DNA of 64,000 bases from Bursaphelenchus xylophilus (GCA_904066235.2 CAJFCV020000005.1:7373501-7437500); one strand, 5' to 3'; positions 34,601-47,414 are shown, numbered from the stretch's first letter. Notes: generated from the letters alone by a model not told the origin. Made by a program: numbers and translations.

Positions 34601-37600
34601 TTCCACACCCCATAGAAGTACTTTCCTTGTGAAAAAAGAAGTTTTTTTGACCTACTCCAACATTATTGGACCCAATATAGGGCTCGGGGTCTTTACTTTT
34701 CATCGGCTCTGCGAATTTGTTTTGCAAAAAGGCGTTCAGCACGCCCTGCTGAACGCTTTTTCGCAAAATCGGTTCAGCAGTTTCTTCTGTCGAAATTTCG
34801 TGAACGGGAAATGGTAAAAGCCGTTCATTTTGTGAATTTTCGTCCTGTTTTCAAACCGTGAACGGTTTATTGCAAAAACCGTTCACGATTTGAACTGATT
34901 TTGCAAAAAGGCGTTCAGCGGAAATTCTGAACGCCTTTTTGCAAAACAAATTCGCAGAGCTGATGAAAAGTAAAGACCCCGAGCCCTATATTAATATCTC
35001 CAATTCCAGTTCTCCGGAGATCTCCGTTTATCCAAGCACCACTCATCCTCTTCCAATCCCGCTTCCATTAAACAATTAACCCCTCCGGGCAGAGATTCGG
35101 ACTCGGGTTTGGGCCGAGGCTCCGGGAATTCGGCGAATGGCCTGGCTCCCCTGGCCGAATCTCCTCCCGAAATCCCGTTTGGAATGGCCAGAACACACGC
35201 TCCCGCAGTCCCGGCAGACAATGATGACTATGCTCTACCTCCAGATGCCTCAACTCCCGTCTCCAGACACGCTTCCCCTTATTCCAATCGAGTTTTGACA
35301 TTGCCGAGATGCCGGGAAACTGTTGTTTTGAGCAGTGTGGGGTCGTCGCCGTTACATCAGCCGCCAACCCTGAGGGCGTCGTTGATCCCGACGCACGAAA
35401 ATGTAAGTAATTTTGATTTGAATGCATTCTGACGTTTAGAAAATACAAATTGTTGGAGATCAACTTAAAATGGAAACTAAAAAATACGAGGTTTTATGAA
35501 ATAATGTTTAACTACATTTAGCTTATTTTAGATGGAACGCGCTGGATACCTGACACAAATGTCTGACAATCGCTTGCGCTCCCTCAAACGACGCTACATC
35601 GTCCTCAAAAACAATAAACTCGACTTCTACCGGACCGTCAAGGAGAAGATGAAGAACGAACCGCCATCTCGAACCATCCAATTATCAGATGTTGTGGCTG
35701 TGAACAGAGTCACCAGCAAGACTGGGACTCACGGAATCCAAATTTGCATCGACAATGACAAACTGAAATATCACGCAGAGAACGATAAGGTGACCGAGGA
35801 GTGGTTCACGACAATATCTCAATGTCTCAAACAGCTGACCATCAACGAATTGAGTCAGAAGGCCACCAAAGTCGAGGCGATTTTGTCGGGATGGATTACC
35901 AAAGTGAAGCACGGCCATCAACGCAAATATTTTGCGGCTTTGGTGGGGCAAAAGTTGTTGTTCTTCAAGAAATCCGATGAAAAGCTGCCTTGTTCTCACA
36001 TTGTCCTGCAAGGATGCGCCATTTCCGAGAAATCGAAGGGCTCCAGCGATGAATACAGTGGGTCGAGTGATGAACAAGCCAGCTCAGACCTTCTTCCGGG
36101 CACTTCGAATGCGTCCAGATCATCCAGTTCAAGTCAGCAGCAGGAAAAGGCGGATTACAGTATCTGCATCGAGGGGAGCAACGCGGATCCCGTTTATCTG
36201 ATGCTGAAGAATGGAGAGGAGAAGGATAAATGGCTCTATTATCTCAAATTGGCCGCCAAGGACCCTTCAATGTGTGGGACTTCATTTGAAGTCCTAATTC
36301 AGCGATTAATGCTCGATTCGAACCCAGATTCGGAGCTGTGGCACGATGTTCTGATGACGAATCCGGAGGAAAAGCCGACTGATACTCTCATTTCAATCGA
36401 CGAACCGAGACTCAAGAAGAAAGCTCTCGAGAATGATATGGCCTTGTACCTATTCTCTTCGGTCCTTATGAGGCCAATTGCCATGCAATATCACGTAGAT
36501 TTGAGTCAGAATATTTTAACGACGGCCCTGGAGAACACCCCCTTGATTGACGAGTTGTACGCCCAGCTGATTCGACTGACTTGCTCCAAACTTGAGACCA
36601 CGGTACAAGCCTGGAAATTGATGGCTATGGCCATTCCGCTCTATTTGCCGAGTAAATACAGTATTTTCTGGTTGTTGAGAAGTCATCTGCAGCGATTCAA
36701 GATAATGGAGTGAGTGAACAAAAGTTTTTTCAAATATTATTATATAATTTTAAGATTTTGTTTTCTCTCTCTAACTCTTTATTATTACTTCTTGCTAACT
36801 AAAATCTCTTTTTTAGTAATGAAAACTCGAAGCTGGCTGATTTCTGTGAACAACTTATCTTCAAGAAACAGAAGGCCGGAGATCGTCGTGAAGGTCCCTC
36901 TAAGCTTGAAGCTATTTCAATTCTGACAAGAGATCCCTCAAGTACAACACTGCCATTTTCCGTACCTATTCAACTTCCTTCTGGAGATTTTCAAGTCATC
37001 GAATTTGACGGGTGCACCGAGATCGGGCAATGTCTAAGCTCGTTATGCCTGAAGTTGGGTCTTAGACCGGCATTATTAAGTGGATATGCTCTTTATGCAC
37101 AAGATCTGAACGACTCAGACTCCTACATTTTGTTGAAGAACAAACAGAAAGTAAGCTTACATTGTTTTGGATAGTTTTTTTATGAAAAGTAAAGGGAATT
37201 GAGAATTTTTGTATGTATTACAATTGAAATCTCTTGAATTTTTAGCTCTGTGACTGTCTAACGGCGTGGGAAAAGCAAGTCAAGGATATGAAATGTGGGC
37301 GAGTTACCGATGACTCATGTTCGATCCGTCTTCGCCTTCGTCTCAGGCATTATTGGTCCAATTTGATCGATGAGGAGACCCCCATGGAGAAGATCCTTTT
37401 GTGTTACAGAATGGCCGAAGAGATTGTCAAAGGCTATGTCCCGATGTCGAATGAACTGGCTGAAGAAATGACCGCTCTCTACGCTCAATTGTGCTATGGG
37501 GACATCCCTCCCAACCCGGAGACACCTCTAAATCGATCTTTGGAAAGGTTTTACCCCGCCAAAATGTTGGAAGTCGTGAATATGCGAAGTTTGAAGGCGT

Positions 37601-38213
37601 CGGTTGAACAACATTGGAGAGAATTGAATGGTGTGGGACTAGTAGAGTGTGTGAAGATGTTATTGACAGTATTAAGACGATGGAAATTCTTCGGAGCTTT
37701 CATAAAAACGGCCAAGATGAAGATGCACAAAGGAGACCCGATTTTGATCGCTTTGACGGATCAAGGAGTACATTTGTTGACCGAAAAACAAATGGTAAGT
37801 CGTTTAGTTTAAAGATTAAGTCTTAATCTTTCAATTTCCTACTGAAACGTTGGTAGGTACTATAATTTTTATCTAGGTCTCAATTATAATGTTTTAGGAC
37901 CTAATCCGAACATTCCCCTTCCATCGACTGGTAAATTTCGGGGAATACCACGGTGATTTTATGATCTCAGTCTCAAGAATCCTCCCTCCAGACGCGCATC
38001 CGGAGGAAACTCCTCGTGAAAGACTGACTTTCGAAATGCCAAAGGATTCTATTGAACAGGTAAGGGTAGCATGAGTTAATGGTCGAATTTCTAAAAAAAA
38101 ATTCTATTGGGTATCTTACAGTAATCCTCGTATATTTCCAGTTAACCACCCATCTTGCCGAATACATTCGCTGCCAAACGCTGGTCTGGAAGTTGTCCGG
38201 CCGCCAGATCTAA
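25644..38213 (+). CDS. max-1: MAX-1 homologue (PH-PH-MyTH4-FERM), 9 exons
   Basis: Exons 25644-25802, 31464-31592, 33150-33986, 35010-35402, 35532-36709, 36817-37150, 37246-37794, 37898-38059 and 38142-38213 join in phase to about 1270 aa. Order: N-terminus with a short coiled coil across exons 1-2 (SEKSTRIKLWVKKRLQE, LEAQNERLRQQN); a long Ser/acidic-rich region (97-506); PH1 (about 507-608, from MERAGYLTQ); PH2 (about 618-755, SGWITKVKHGHQRKYFA) split by a Ser/Glu-rich insert; MyTH4 (about 765-930, LWLLRSHLQRF type); FERM (to 1270, ending LVWKLSGRQI). In C. elegans MAX-1 acts in motor-neuron axon guidance linked to netrin-UNC-5 signalling; the architecture is shared with vertebrate PLEKHH. 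The upstream in-frame TGA at 25638 supports this start. Intron 1 is 5.7 kb with an antisense gene; intron 4 carries two MITEs. Confidence 0.92.
26118..26336 (-). CDS. Small hydrophilic protein nested antisense in MAX-1 intron 1
   Basis: A single-exon minus-strand frame starts at ATG 26336 and stops at TAG 26118-26120, giving 72 aa beginning MSAPGILSKGSASKDAHVKI. It continues PEQTKRTNEAPPAPNQVTAP and DFVIKDEVELLRAGIMNKHG, ending HVKGQGK. Codon use (GCC, AAG, GTC, ATC preferred) is that of a coding sequence and contrasts with the AT-rich surroundings. There is no signal peptide or membrane segment. I do not recognise the family. The frame stays open upstream of the ATG, so a longer N-terminus is possible but reads poorly. 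It lacks introns, so a retrocopy cannot be excluded. Confidence 0.6.
   Translation of the reverse strand: MSAPGILSKGSASKDAHVKIDAPEQTKRTNEAPPAPNQVTAPKVDFVIKDEVELLRAGIMNKHGEHVKGQGK
26337..31463 (+). other. Remainder of MAX-1 intron 1, no gene seen
   Basis: This holds AT-rich sequence with scattered short GC-rich islands (near 28.0, 29.0, 29.8 and 30.6 kb). Both-strand open frames of 60-130 codons occur but lack splice support and family resemblance. The intron ends TTTGCAG at 31463. Confidence 0.45.
34059..34629. mobile_element. 571-bp TNA-flanked foldback element with tRNA-like core
   Basis: Termini CAAGGAAAGTACTTCTATGG and its reverse complement end the element at 34059 and 34629. Both sides are flanked by TGA (34056-34058 and 34630-34632), a TNA target duplication. 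The arms pair for over 110 bp (to about 34175 and from about 34515), sharing CGGTCGAGATATAT and CAGCTAATTTTTATATATTC types of sequence. The unpaired centre holds a minus-strand tRNA-like sequence (34358-34427). No transposase is present. It lies in MAX-1 intron 4. Confidence 0.85.
34358..34427 (-). tRNA. tRNA-like sequence (Ser/Leu type), probably pseudogene
   Basis: Read on the minus strand, a 7-bp acceptor-type pairing GTGTGGC/GCCACAC encloses an exact A-box match TGGCCGAGTGG and an exact B-box match GGTTCGATTCC. The layout is that of a nuclear tRNA with an intact internal pol III promoter. The anticodon stem around GATTGGGAATC does not pair well and the T stem is off by one base, so it is more likely a tRNA-derived core of the surrounding foldback element than a working tRNA. 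Confidence 0.4.
34676..34990. mobile_element. 315-bp MITE with 64-bp near-perfect terminal inverted repeats
   Basis: Arms 34676-34739 and 34927-34990 are reverse complements at 63 of 64 positions, ending TATAGGGCTCGGGG and CCCCGAGCCCTATA. The TA at each end fits a TA-duplicating (Tc1/mariner-type) insertion. The interior contains further small hairpins built from GGCGTTCAG/CTGAACGCC and CCGTTCACG repeats. It ends 20 bp upstream of a MAX-1 exon. Confidence 0.88.
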
Positions 38214-38381
38214 CTTATTTCCCTCCAAAAAACGAAAACTCATGGACCTTTTTCTCCCTGCTCATTGCCTAAACTACGTGTACATCCGGTTAAATTTTGT
38301 TGTAAATCTCCCGTTTAATGTGAACGCTTACTTAACTTTTAATATTATTTTTTCTTAATTATCTCTCTGTTTGAGAATTCT

Positions 38382-38387
38382 AATAAA
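38382..38387 (+). terminator. Poly(A) signal of the MAX-1 gene
   Basis: The first AATAAA after the MAX-1 stop codon lies 169 bp downstream in AT-rich sequence. Confidence 0.6.
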
Positions 38388-38941
38388 ATTTTAATACTTA
38401 TTTGTTTGTTAAAATTATTTTAAAATTTAAAAAAGATTTATTTATTCTTCAAAATGAAATTAGATATGGCAGAGAAGATGTTTCCTTCGAAACACTGATG
38501 CACATTTTGTGCAGGTTTTATTCCATTTGCTCTGATCTTTTTTCCTTTTTTTCCCGAGACAGATATTTTTATATTCAAATTCTCCAAAAAAGGCATCGCC
38601 AAAGGTGGGTGGGTAATGGTTATATTGTGGGCAAACGGACCGGACTTTTTGGGTCAACGACAGTTTTCTTCGAACTATAAAAATTGATCGGTACGCGGCG
38701 TAGTGCAGGCGGTGACTCAAAGAAAAGTGGAAGAAGGTTCCTACGAGGCCCGACCACACAGTTGGACGCTTGGTGAATGATCGGCCGAGACTTGTCGAAA
38801 ACTTACAACATGAACAATTTTTGTATTTTTGCTGTCTATCCGCATATTAATGATGTAAATACATGTAAGATACCTCAAAACAGATCATAGGCTATCCGAT
38901 TGGGGTCCAATCAATCCTATTATTTCTACTCATTATCAGTC

Positions 38942-39055
38942 TGTCGGGAAAATAACGGCGGATCGTCGCGCCTTGGAACCGCCCATCATCGCTTTGTGAC
39001 TTCAAGCCGCGGCTGGGAATTTTTGATGCGACGATCCGCCGTTATTTTTCCGACA
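38942..39055. mobile_element. 114-bp palindromic MITE
   Basis: A 28-bp arm beginning TGTCGGGAAAATAACGGCGG (38942-38969) is repeated inverted at 39028-39055 with one mismatch. A 58-bp GC-richer centre separates the arms. Its size and symmetry are those of a short non-autonomous DNA element. I could not see a convincing target duplication. Confidence 0.8.
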
Positions 39056-42000
39056 AACATAGTCTTCCTGGTCTCCGCGATGCATACAATGACAAATCGC
39101 AACTCATAGTACCGTTGAACCCAAAAGTTTAAGCCAAGAGTACTTCTTTTTTTCTAAAAATTGCAACCTAAAAGTGCGGTATGTTTTAAGACACTTGATT
39201 CGTATTTGGGCCACGTTTTAGCCAATTCTAAATGTTGCACTTTTACTTCCCCTTTCAATTGGCCCCTGTCCCTTCTTGACATTCTCAACCTACAATTTTT
39301 ATTTTATCTTCAAGTCTCTTACATTTCGTCCATAAATCACTCTCCTCTGTCACCAAACGCATCTAAAAATTTCCTCTCTCGTATTCTGATTACATACTGC
39401 TCCAAAATACCCATTGCTTCGTCGTTTTTTGGCAGCTCAGTTTCCATTTTTAGCAGGTCCTCATATCCACAGGAAACCCAATCGTCACCATTACTTTTAC
39501 TCTGATAAATAATTGAATATGCCTAAAAAACGGAAAGGGTTTTATTCAAATTAGGACGTGAGAATAATATTGAACTGCCCAATGAGGAACGAACATTGAA
39601 TAAGAATGGGGAGAATGAAGAGCGCTGTGGGGATTAGCAGCTACGTCGTAGACTGGGCATGTCTCTGAAACTTGCTTGTGACGTTAAATGACATGTTTTG
39701 CTATTTTGCTAAAACTTCCTAAGGGGTTTATGCGGTCTGGATGATGTGAGGAGCATTAGAAGGTCCAAGTGCCTTCATTTTACTGTGTACGTGCTCAAAG
39801 TGATGGCCTGGAATTGTTGTTCTCTGGGTTCCTTGTTAGTCTCAAACGTGCAAAAGAATTGGTTGATCTTAAAATTTAGTTTCAATAAACCGAGATTTTG
39901 GAAAACCGCCTTTGTGATTCCTAATAAGACCATCTTGTTTTTTGAAATGCTAATGGATTCTTGTTCACAGACATTTCTGATGACTATCCATATTATTTCC
40001 AATTCACAATCGCTAGGGACGTTTTCTTGGTGAATTTAAAAGACGTCAAAAGAATTCTAGTATAACGTGTTCCGGTCAAATATTAGTAAAATGTAATATC
40101 TTGGGGCAATAGAAGTTTTATCCCGTTTTAATGAGGACGTTAAAAGTCCGCTACTTATAGGAGTACGAAGATAGCCGTACGCCTACAGTAACCTTTCCGA
40201 AAAGCAAACTTTACTGCCCGTTCTTTACTCTGTACTCTTCTAATGATTACTCAGTTTTCCCTTAAATTCCTTTGTCCCGGTCTCCCCATATTGCCAAACC
40301 AAGAAGTTTCTTTGGCCAATTATTCATTGGTTCGTTTATTCAGCCAGTTTCTCCTCTCTGGTCTTCCTTTTATGATGACCGAAAAGCCGAATGTAAATTA
40401 AGTCTTTAGGGCATTTTGTGTTCGTCCGGAGGGCCCCGCGACCCGGATCCTAATTCTTTTGCCACTCCCGATGACAACATTCGGCCCTGATTGCGGTCCA
40501 ATGGGCCGGAAGTGAATGGAGAAATGCGGGATTCTGAGGGTGGAGACATCTGTAATTCGTTATGAATGTGGGGCATTTTCCATGGCAATTATGTCAACAT
40601 TGGGCATGGCGGCGAATTAGTCTGGAGGAATATGTCTTTGGAGATTGTGTGGAGATGGGATTTGGATTTTTTTGCAATTCTGTCTGAATCTACTAGGGGG
40701 AGAACGCAAAATTCAAGGGATACATGTTGATCAAACCTAACGCAATATCATACTTTTACTTGTTATTATGTATGCGACATAACTAGCCAAATTTACAGAG
40801 GTCTCCGAGAAATTAATGTCTGCAGTTGCTAAAAATCCAAGGCAAATTTAAATTTGTATGTAATTTATTTAAATATTATATAATAGTTCAACCTTTTTTC
40901 CCTTGTCATTAAATTCCCAATATTTTGGTTAATATTTTTATGTTAATTTGATCAAACGTTTATTCCAACGAAATTAGCATAATTCGAGGAAAGTTTTCGA
41001 AAAAACTCAAATTATGTAAGTACCTTCAAAAAATGTAAAAACAGTAATAACAAATTCGGGGCCAAATCAAAGATTACAGTACTCTTAAAGAACGGTCTCT
41101 TTGTCTCTGTGAATTTGGAATTTTTTGATTCTCACGGCACGATGGATTTATAACAGTCTCTGTTTTTGAGGGGTCGATTAGGCCCGCTCATTCTTCAGCT
41201 TCTTAATATTAGCATAATGGGAAGATGTTTACGATTAACGGTAAAATGGGCTTACCAGTCTTTCCTTCGGAAAGACTTGGAATTACTGACTGGGATATAA
41301 GAATTGCATCGAACTTGTGAATCAAACGCCTTTGATTCTGCGACGGCGTTAAAAATATTGGATATGCATTAGAGTGTTGTACTTTTGTTTGTTTTCATTG
41401 TCCAACAGAATATGCTTCACATTCCCCCGTTAGAATTAAAAGTTACGACTTTTGTTGCATACTTTATTGAACGTAAAAGGAACTGGCATTGTCTTTCTGA
41501 TCTTGTGACCTTCCGTAAAAAGCCGCCCAAAAACTTCTAAATTCTATTGATTACATTGTTCCGGCTTGTTTTCCACAACAGATTTGAGATATTGTACATG
41601 GAATGTCATGGCCATCTGTTCATAACATCCCAATAATTCTATTTTATCTCCTCCCAGACAAGGATGTTCTCCTTGCCCTTGGTCATTTGATGGTCTTTGC
41701 ATTTGGAACTGTCAAAATCAGCGGCCATTTCGAGTAATATGCCTCATAGGTTTACGATTATTTGGCTATATATTCGTCCCATGACGCAAACTTGTAAATG
41801 TGCCAGGGTATGATGAGAATTTGCGGGTTTTTTGTTGCGTAGACTTTTGTCATCATCGCTTTAAAAACTGGTTTGGGCCGCCTTTTAGGGAGGGTATTAG
41901 ATATTATACTTCATGTTGATGTAGGGCCATTTTGGAGAGAATGTGTACAACTGTGATTCAATGTTGATGACGGATTCCAGCCTTGTGCTGAAGCGCTTTT

Positions 42001-45000
42001 CACTCTCATTTGTAAAGATCATTGGAAATTTCGGTTGTCTCTGTAAATTGTGAGCCAGAATTTTTAAAGATTAATCCGCTATATGTATGCAGAGGCAAAA
42101 TTTTAAAAAAAAACTAGCTCTGCATTGCATGGCAGTATTTTACCTATTTTATATGCACCATGACGTTGTACTCAACGAGTACGCATGACGCATAAATAAA
42201 TAGCTTTGTCCTCAGACAATTACCTTCACAAACTGCCCTCCAAAACAACCTATTTCCATGCTGATGTCCTTGTTTACTCCCAATTACCTTCCCAAACGTT
42301 ATTACACTTCCCGAGCATGTCCCCGAACTTGTTTACCTGCGTGCACAGTGCATCCTTCGGCCAATGACAAAAGATCTCTATGGGCCCAATCTGTTTTTTT
42401 GGAGTTCTTTTTCTTTGTCATGGATCCGCCGCATCCCACGGTCTTTGAATCCGGCGATTATTCGGGAATTTGGACGCCCCAGGGGTATAAAGAGTTGGGG
42501 GAGAAGAAGCTTGACGTCGTTTTAGTTCGATTCAGCGTGGGGGTGTTGACATGGCTCTCTAATTAAGGGCATTTTAACATGGATGTAACCCCGCTTTCCA
42601 TCAATCCCCGAGAACTTTAAATTACTTTTTTTGGCCAACAAGTTGAAGCCAATGATCGGGAAACTTTTTTTGGACATGTTTACAAAGTTCAGCTTTACTT
42701 CGGGAGACTGTAGATATTTTCGTGAGACAAGGAGTTATTTTTACCACAGTTTCTATTTTTAGGTCAAGAACAAGTGCTGATTTGATAAAAATGTTTACAG
42801 TTTGCGTCTTTTTTTAAACGAGAAATTTCTTGAACGTGCCTGGGACATGCCTTCTACAACACAACAAGAATTCTCCCGTGGGCAATAAAAATGTCCATTT
42901 TTGGGCAATTTTGAAAAAGTCACGGTTGTACCTCGCCTTTTTTATTGGTTAAACTGCCCTTGCAAAACGCGAATAGTTTGAGGGTTTCAGCGAAATCGTT
43001 TTTGCAAGATTTGGGATCAGTTTAATTTATCAGAATTTGCATATGTTGTTGGTTCTGAAATCGTCTCAAAAATTGTCACGTGCTGATCTGTTTGCCCAAC
43101 TCTTTACATTCTCTGCCTATTCAACCCATTATCGGCTCATTCTCCGCCGAAAAAAAACCAATGAACATTAATGAGACTCAATCAACGACATGTATTCACT
43201 GAGTCACGTGTTTTTTCTCGTTTATCTTGTTATTACATATATTGGTTTGCGCCCATAATTGGCCAAAACTGATTATGGCCAATATTTTTTAAGGGCTTTA
43301 GGGTAATGCCTATTATAAATAATAAGTCCATTTCCTTAACGTTCAACTTCTCTACTGGCCGCTTTGCATGCTGTTTCAAGAGGTGGAGGCAATGGCGGCA
43401 GGGATGAGTAAGGAGGGCATTCCCTGTAGCTAGCGTTATTTAAACTGTTTGCCAAAAATATCATAGGCCAAGTGTTTCAAGCACGGCGAAGAAAGCTCAG
43501 TCAAATGGCTACAGATCTAGGAAACTCCATAGCCGTCGGTCTGGCTCACTAGGCCCTGAATAAGGCCAAATGTCAGCGTTGTCTTGGCATTAGACCGTGT
43601 GCAATTGCTGAGAAACTATCTTCAAAATTTACAGAGATGTTGAAGGTTTGAAACTTTCGGAATTCTCGTGATACACTGTAAGCCATTTCTTCTGTTACTG
43701 TCTTTTTTCGCGTTGTAATTTTTAGGTTAAAACTCCTTATCAGTGAGTGGATCTCTCGCGTGTTTCTTTAAATATCCTGCAAATTTGGTCGTGTTTATCA
43801 TATCATGCGGAATGAGGCTCGACAACTACGCTTTGTTGACTATTTGCTATGCAAATTTGATTTAATCATGTGCAAAGCCGTCGGGGTGCGGAACGTAGTA
43901 TTATCCTTGGTCCTGCACAGAATCCATGGTAATAGCTCCAATTTTTGAGACTTTGTTTTTTACGATTATTTTAAATAGAAATGTCGATAAGGAAATGACC
44001 CTATCGTAAACAGTATGTAATCTCAGCTCAAACTTTTTCGTAATAAATTTTAGGAAAATTTGGCTTCTTTTCGAGAAAATTTTAAAAATCTTTGGGTTTA
44101 CTGTGCAAAAAATTGTGGTGTTTATTGGACAGTGGAAAAAATCTCGGTTTTCGAGAAAATCTTCAGAAGACGGCCTTTTAAGTTAAAATTTCTCTTCTTG
44201 AATTTAATCTTTTGACCCTCTGACAGTCACCCCTACAATTGCAAAGAGTATGAGTTATCTGATTTACAATAGAAGAGGAAACGTAACAACCCTTTTCATT
44301 GTTTGCGTGCTGCATTTGTACTCTCATACGTAACAAATTGATCCTTATCCATGTGACAGAAGCCTTATGAGTTCGTATAGTCCGTGGTCTCCACCAATTC
44401 CGCTCCCATTTAGCTTAATTTATTTTCTTTCAATACGAGTTTTCATTGAAGATGTTCGTATTAAAGCTTTTTCTTTTTTACAGTATTAGTGTAGACAGGA
44501 AAGTCCGATTTTGGATTTCTATCACATATTTTTCAATTTACAAAAAATAAAAATATTTTGGTTGTTTTTGCTACCTTTATTCTTTGACAGCACAGTCTAT
44601 TACTCAACAATCACCCGACTTTGTCTCGTTTTATTATTAATCCCTTACAACGTGATTCTCCTCGTTTATCTGATCATCTCCGTTCCCAGTGATTTTTAAT
44701 AAATATTTTCGAAATTTCATATTTTTGTTATTTATTCAATCCCGTTTTTGCAACAGAATACAAGTTTCGCACGAGAGTTGTATTGTAGTCTTCGAAAGGA
44801 AGCAAAAATATAAAGAAATTACTGGCAATGAATGAATATACAAATTTCAATGGTTCCCTGTTTCGAATTTGTATCGTGTGAAGGAAATGTTCTTTTGCCG
44901 CGGTTTTTGCAACATTGTATAATTTAGTGGGAAGAATGTCGAACTAGTGCTGCACATATTTTTTAATTTTGTTTCTTGATTTTTAAGCGTTTTTGTCATC

Positions 45001-47412
45001 TTGAGTTTTAGACCGAGGTTTGGCCGATTGAACTTTTCTCTCTGATCTGGCAAAAATCCCAACGATTTGATTAACATCTCCGTGTCGCAACTATACCATA
45101 TTCCATTCAAAACAGATTGTTCTAAAACGAATTTTTCGATGTGCCAAATTATTTTGTACTTTTCTGCAAAATGACATCCTGAATTCGGCAAAAATAATTA
45201 ATATTTAATTGCCATATTCATCGCTTTTTACAATCCGAAAGTCCGTCTGCAAAACTCTGAGACCACTTTTATCCCCCCTATAGATTTCAATTCGCTTTTA
45301 CTTTTTCAATTCGCCTTTCCATAAAAATGGGGCAGTAGTCTGCGTAATAAATCGCAATTGGATGGGCTTTATGACAATCAGGCCCACGTCTCCCCCCTCC
45401 TCTACATCACTGGCCATAATTTCCAAAAGTTTTCGGGCTCCTCTAAAATTTATAGAATCACATTTCCCACCATCCGTATAAATATTCAATCCGCGGGTCG
45501 AACGGACGGCTATTAATAAGGGCTTCGGGGCCGCATTCAGGGCCCGCGGATTCACGGTCTGTGCGAAAATCGCTCTTTATAATTAAAACTCTCCACATAA
45601 ACGGCATGAATGCGTTAAATGGGCATTGAGGGGAGAAGCAAGAGTGCGCTGGGACTACGGTATTCGAGGGATGTTTTGTTGTTTTTAAAGACTGCCCTCG
45701 CTCAGCTGAGATGTTGTAAACAAGCAGAGTCACGGACTTGACGCAACTTTTACGTGTTGCGAGTTGACAGGTTGTTTGTTACAAACTTAGAAACTGCGCC
45801 TTGAGAGAACATCAGTCTGTCGGGGAAGTCATGATTACCATGCCGCCGATTGCTTTGCTGGGTTTGAAAAGCTATTCGATTTTGCCGCGACACAATTCAT
45901 TTTGAATGCGATTTTGGATACGACGTTGTGCTCACTATTTTCTGGTAGAATTTTTTTCAAATGCGATTCATAAATTTTTGCGGCATTTGTAGTAAACCTA
46001 CATTAGAATTTTAAAAATTATAATCACAACTTTTAGCTTTCATTTATGTCCGCGTACGAACCAAGAGCAAAACTAATCTTTCAAATTAATATTTATAACT
46101 TTCTTGAAATTTAAATTTTAAAATTTATAACCGTAAGAAACTTTCTTCTCACATTAGTTGGCCTAGTCTCTAGTCTGGCCTGCATTTCATCACTGTGAGT
46201 GCAGAAATATTGAGCAACATTTTGCTTTAGTATAGTCCTGTCATTTTCTGCTAAAATCACAAAAGAAATTTTCAAGAAATCCTCTTTAGTATGACATTTA
46301 ATGACTCACAATTGAATTGCTTTTTGAAAGCCGTTTTTATCATTTTTTCTTCCTGCAACAGTACCTAAACGTTCTTTACTTCTGAACCATTTCCCGATTA
46401 TTTTTCCCTATTCACAGTCCTTCCTCGTCTATGTCATATGTCCAATTAAGTCCAGTGTTCAATGAGACCCATGCTTTTGACATTTTTTATGCAGGTTTTA
46501 CCTCGTATTTACGTTCATGTGATCTCGAAATCTTTTCGGCTAGCCTTTAAATTAAATTTCCATTCAACGAAACGTCTGTTCAGGATGTATTTGGCACGCA
46601 ATCTGTCGAGATTACACCAAAAGTTTCCCAAATAGTTAGATTTGTTGTGTAGCACTCATCTTCTGTAATTCGGGTTTAGCCGGGCTTATATTCTTTTTGT
46701 AATTTCATAGATAAATCCCGATTTTGCTACCGTACATTCGACGTGACGTTTCTTAATAACGATGACAAGTGTTCCACAAGGTTAATGAATCTGTTCGCGT
46801 CAATCGTAATTGATTAAACGAGCTTCGATGAATATGCTAATCTTTGCAAAATGCCGAAGGGGATTAGTAATCGCTTTCCTTAGGCTCTTGTCTGTCTTCG
46901 CGTACTTATCCTTGAGGGAGCGAAGAATGGCGGATTGAGGGAATTTTTAGATGTTGCCAATGATGTTTGTAATGCGCGATTTTGACCATACTCAAAAAAT
47001 TTAAGCTGGAAATAACGTTTTTGCTGAAAAAGCAGGGAATTTGAGGTCGATAAGCTTGCTTTTTTGTAAATGGCTCTTCCTTTCAGTCTTGCATAGCACT
47101 GAGATGATACAAGAGTGAATTTCCATTCTTTTCTCTTCCCGCATTGTGTTGTTTTGCACCCAATTCCCTGTTAATCTCCCGTTTAAGGCTGATTGGGGAA
47201 GGGTTTGAAAGTTCAGAACTTTACGGACAACAATTGTCTCGGCCATAGTAATTTTGTACTAATGTCCCTTCTGGCCGTTTATTTTATCCGTTAACACATA
47301 ATCCGTTTAGAGATTCTATCTAAACTAGAATCCGTTTACCAATTTATTGTCACGTTTCCAGAATTAAATAAATTGGACGGGGTTGGTTTATGCAGAGATC
47401 TTTGTATTATTT
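39056..47412. other. Gene-poor stretch, no gene supported
   Basis: Over 8 kb of AT-rich sequence with only short, isolated open frames. The least improbable is a minus-strand frame at 44847-45191, which has no splice partners or family resemblance. Two copies of GCACTTTT or its complement occur near 39171 and 39237. The only downstream gene on the plus strand is the GPCR, so part of this may be its upstream regulatory DNA. Confidence 0.4.
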
Positions 47413-47414
47413 TA

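Noticed and set aside
44847..45191. 114-codon minus-strand frame reading somewhat protein-like
   Set aside because: No splice partners, no recognisable family and AT-rich codon use. Kept only as a remote possibility.
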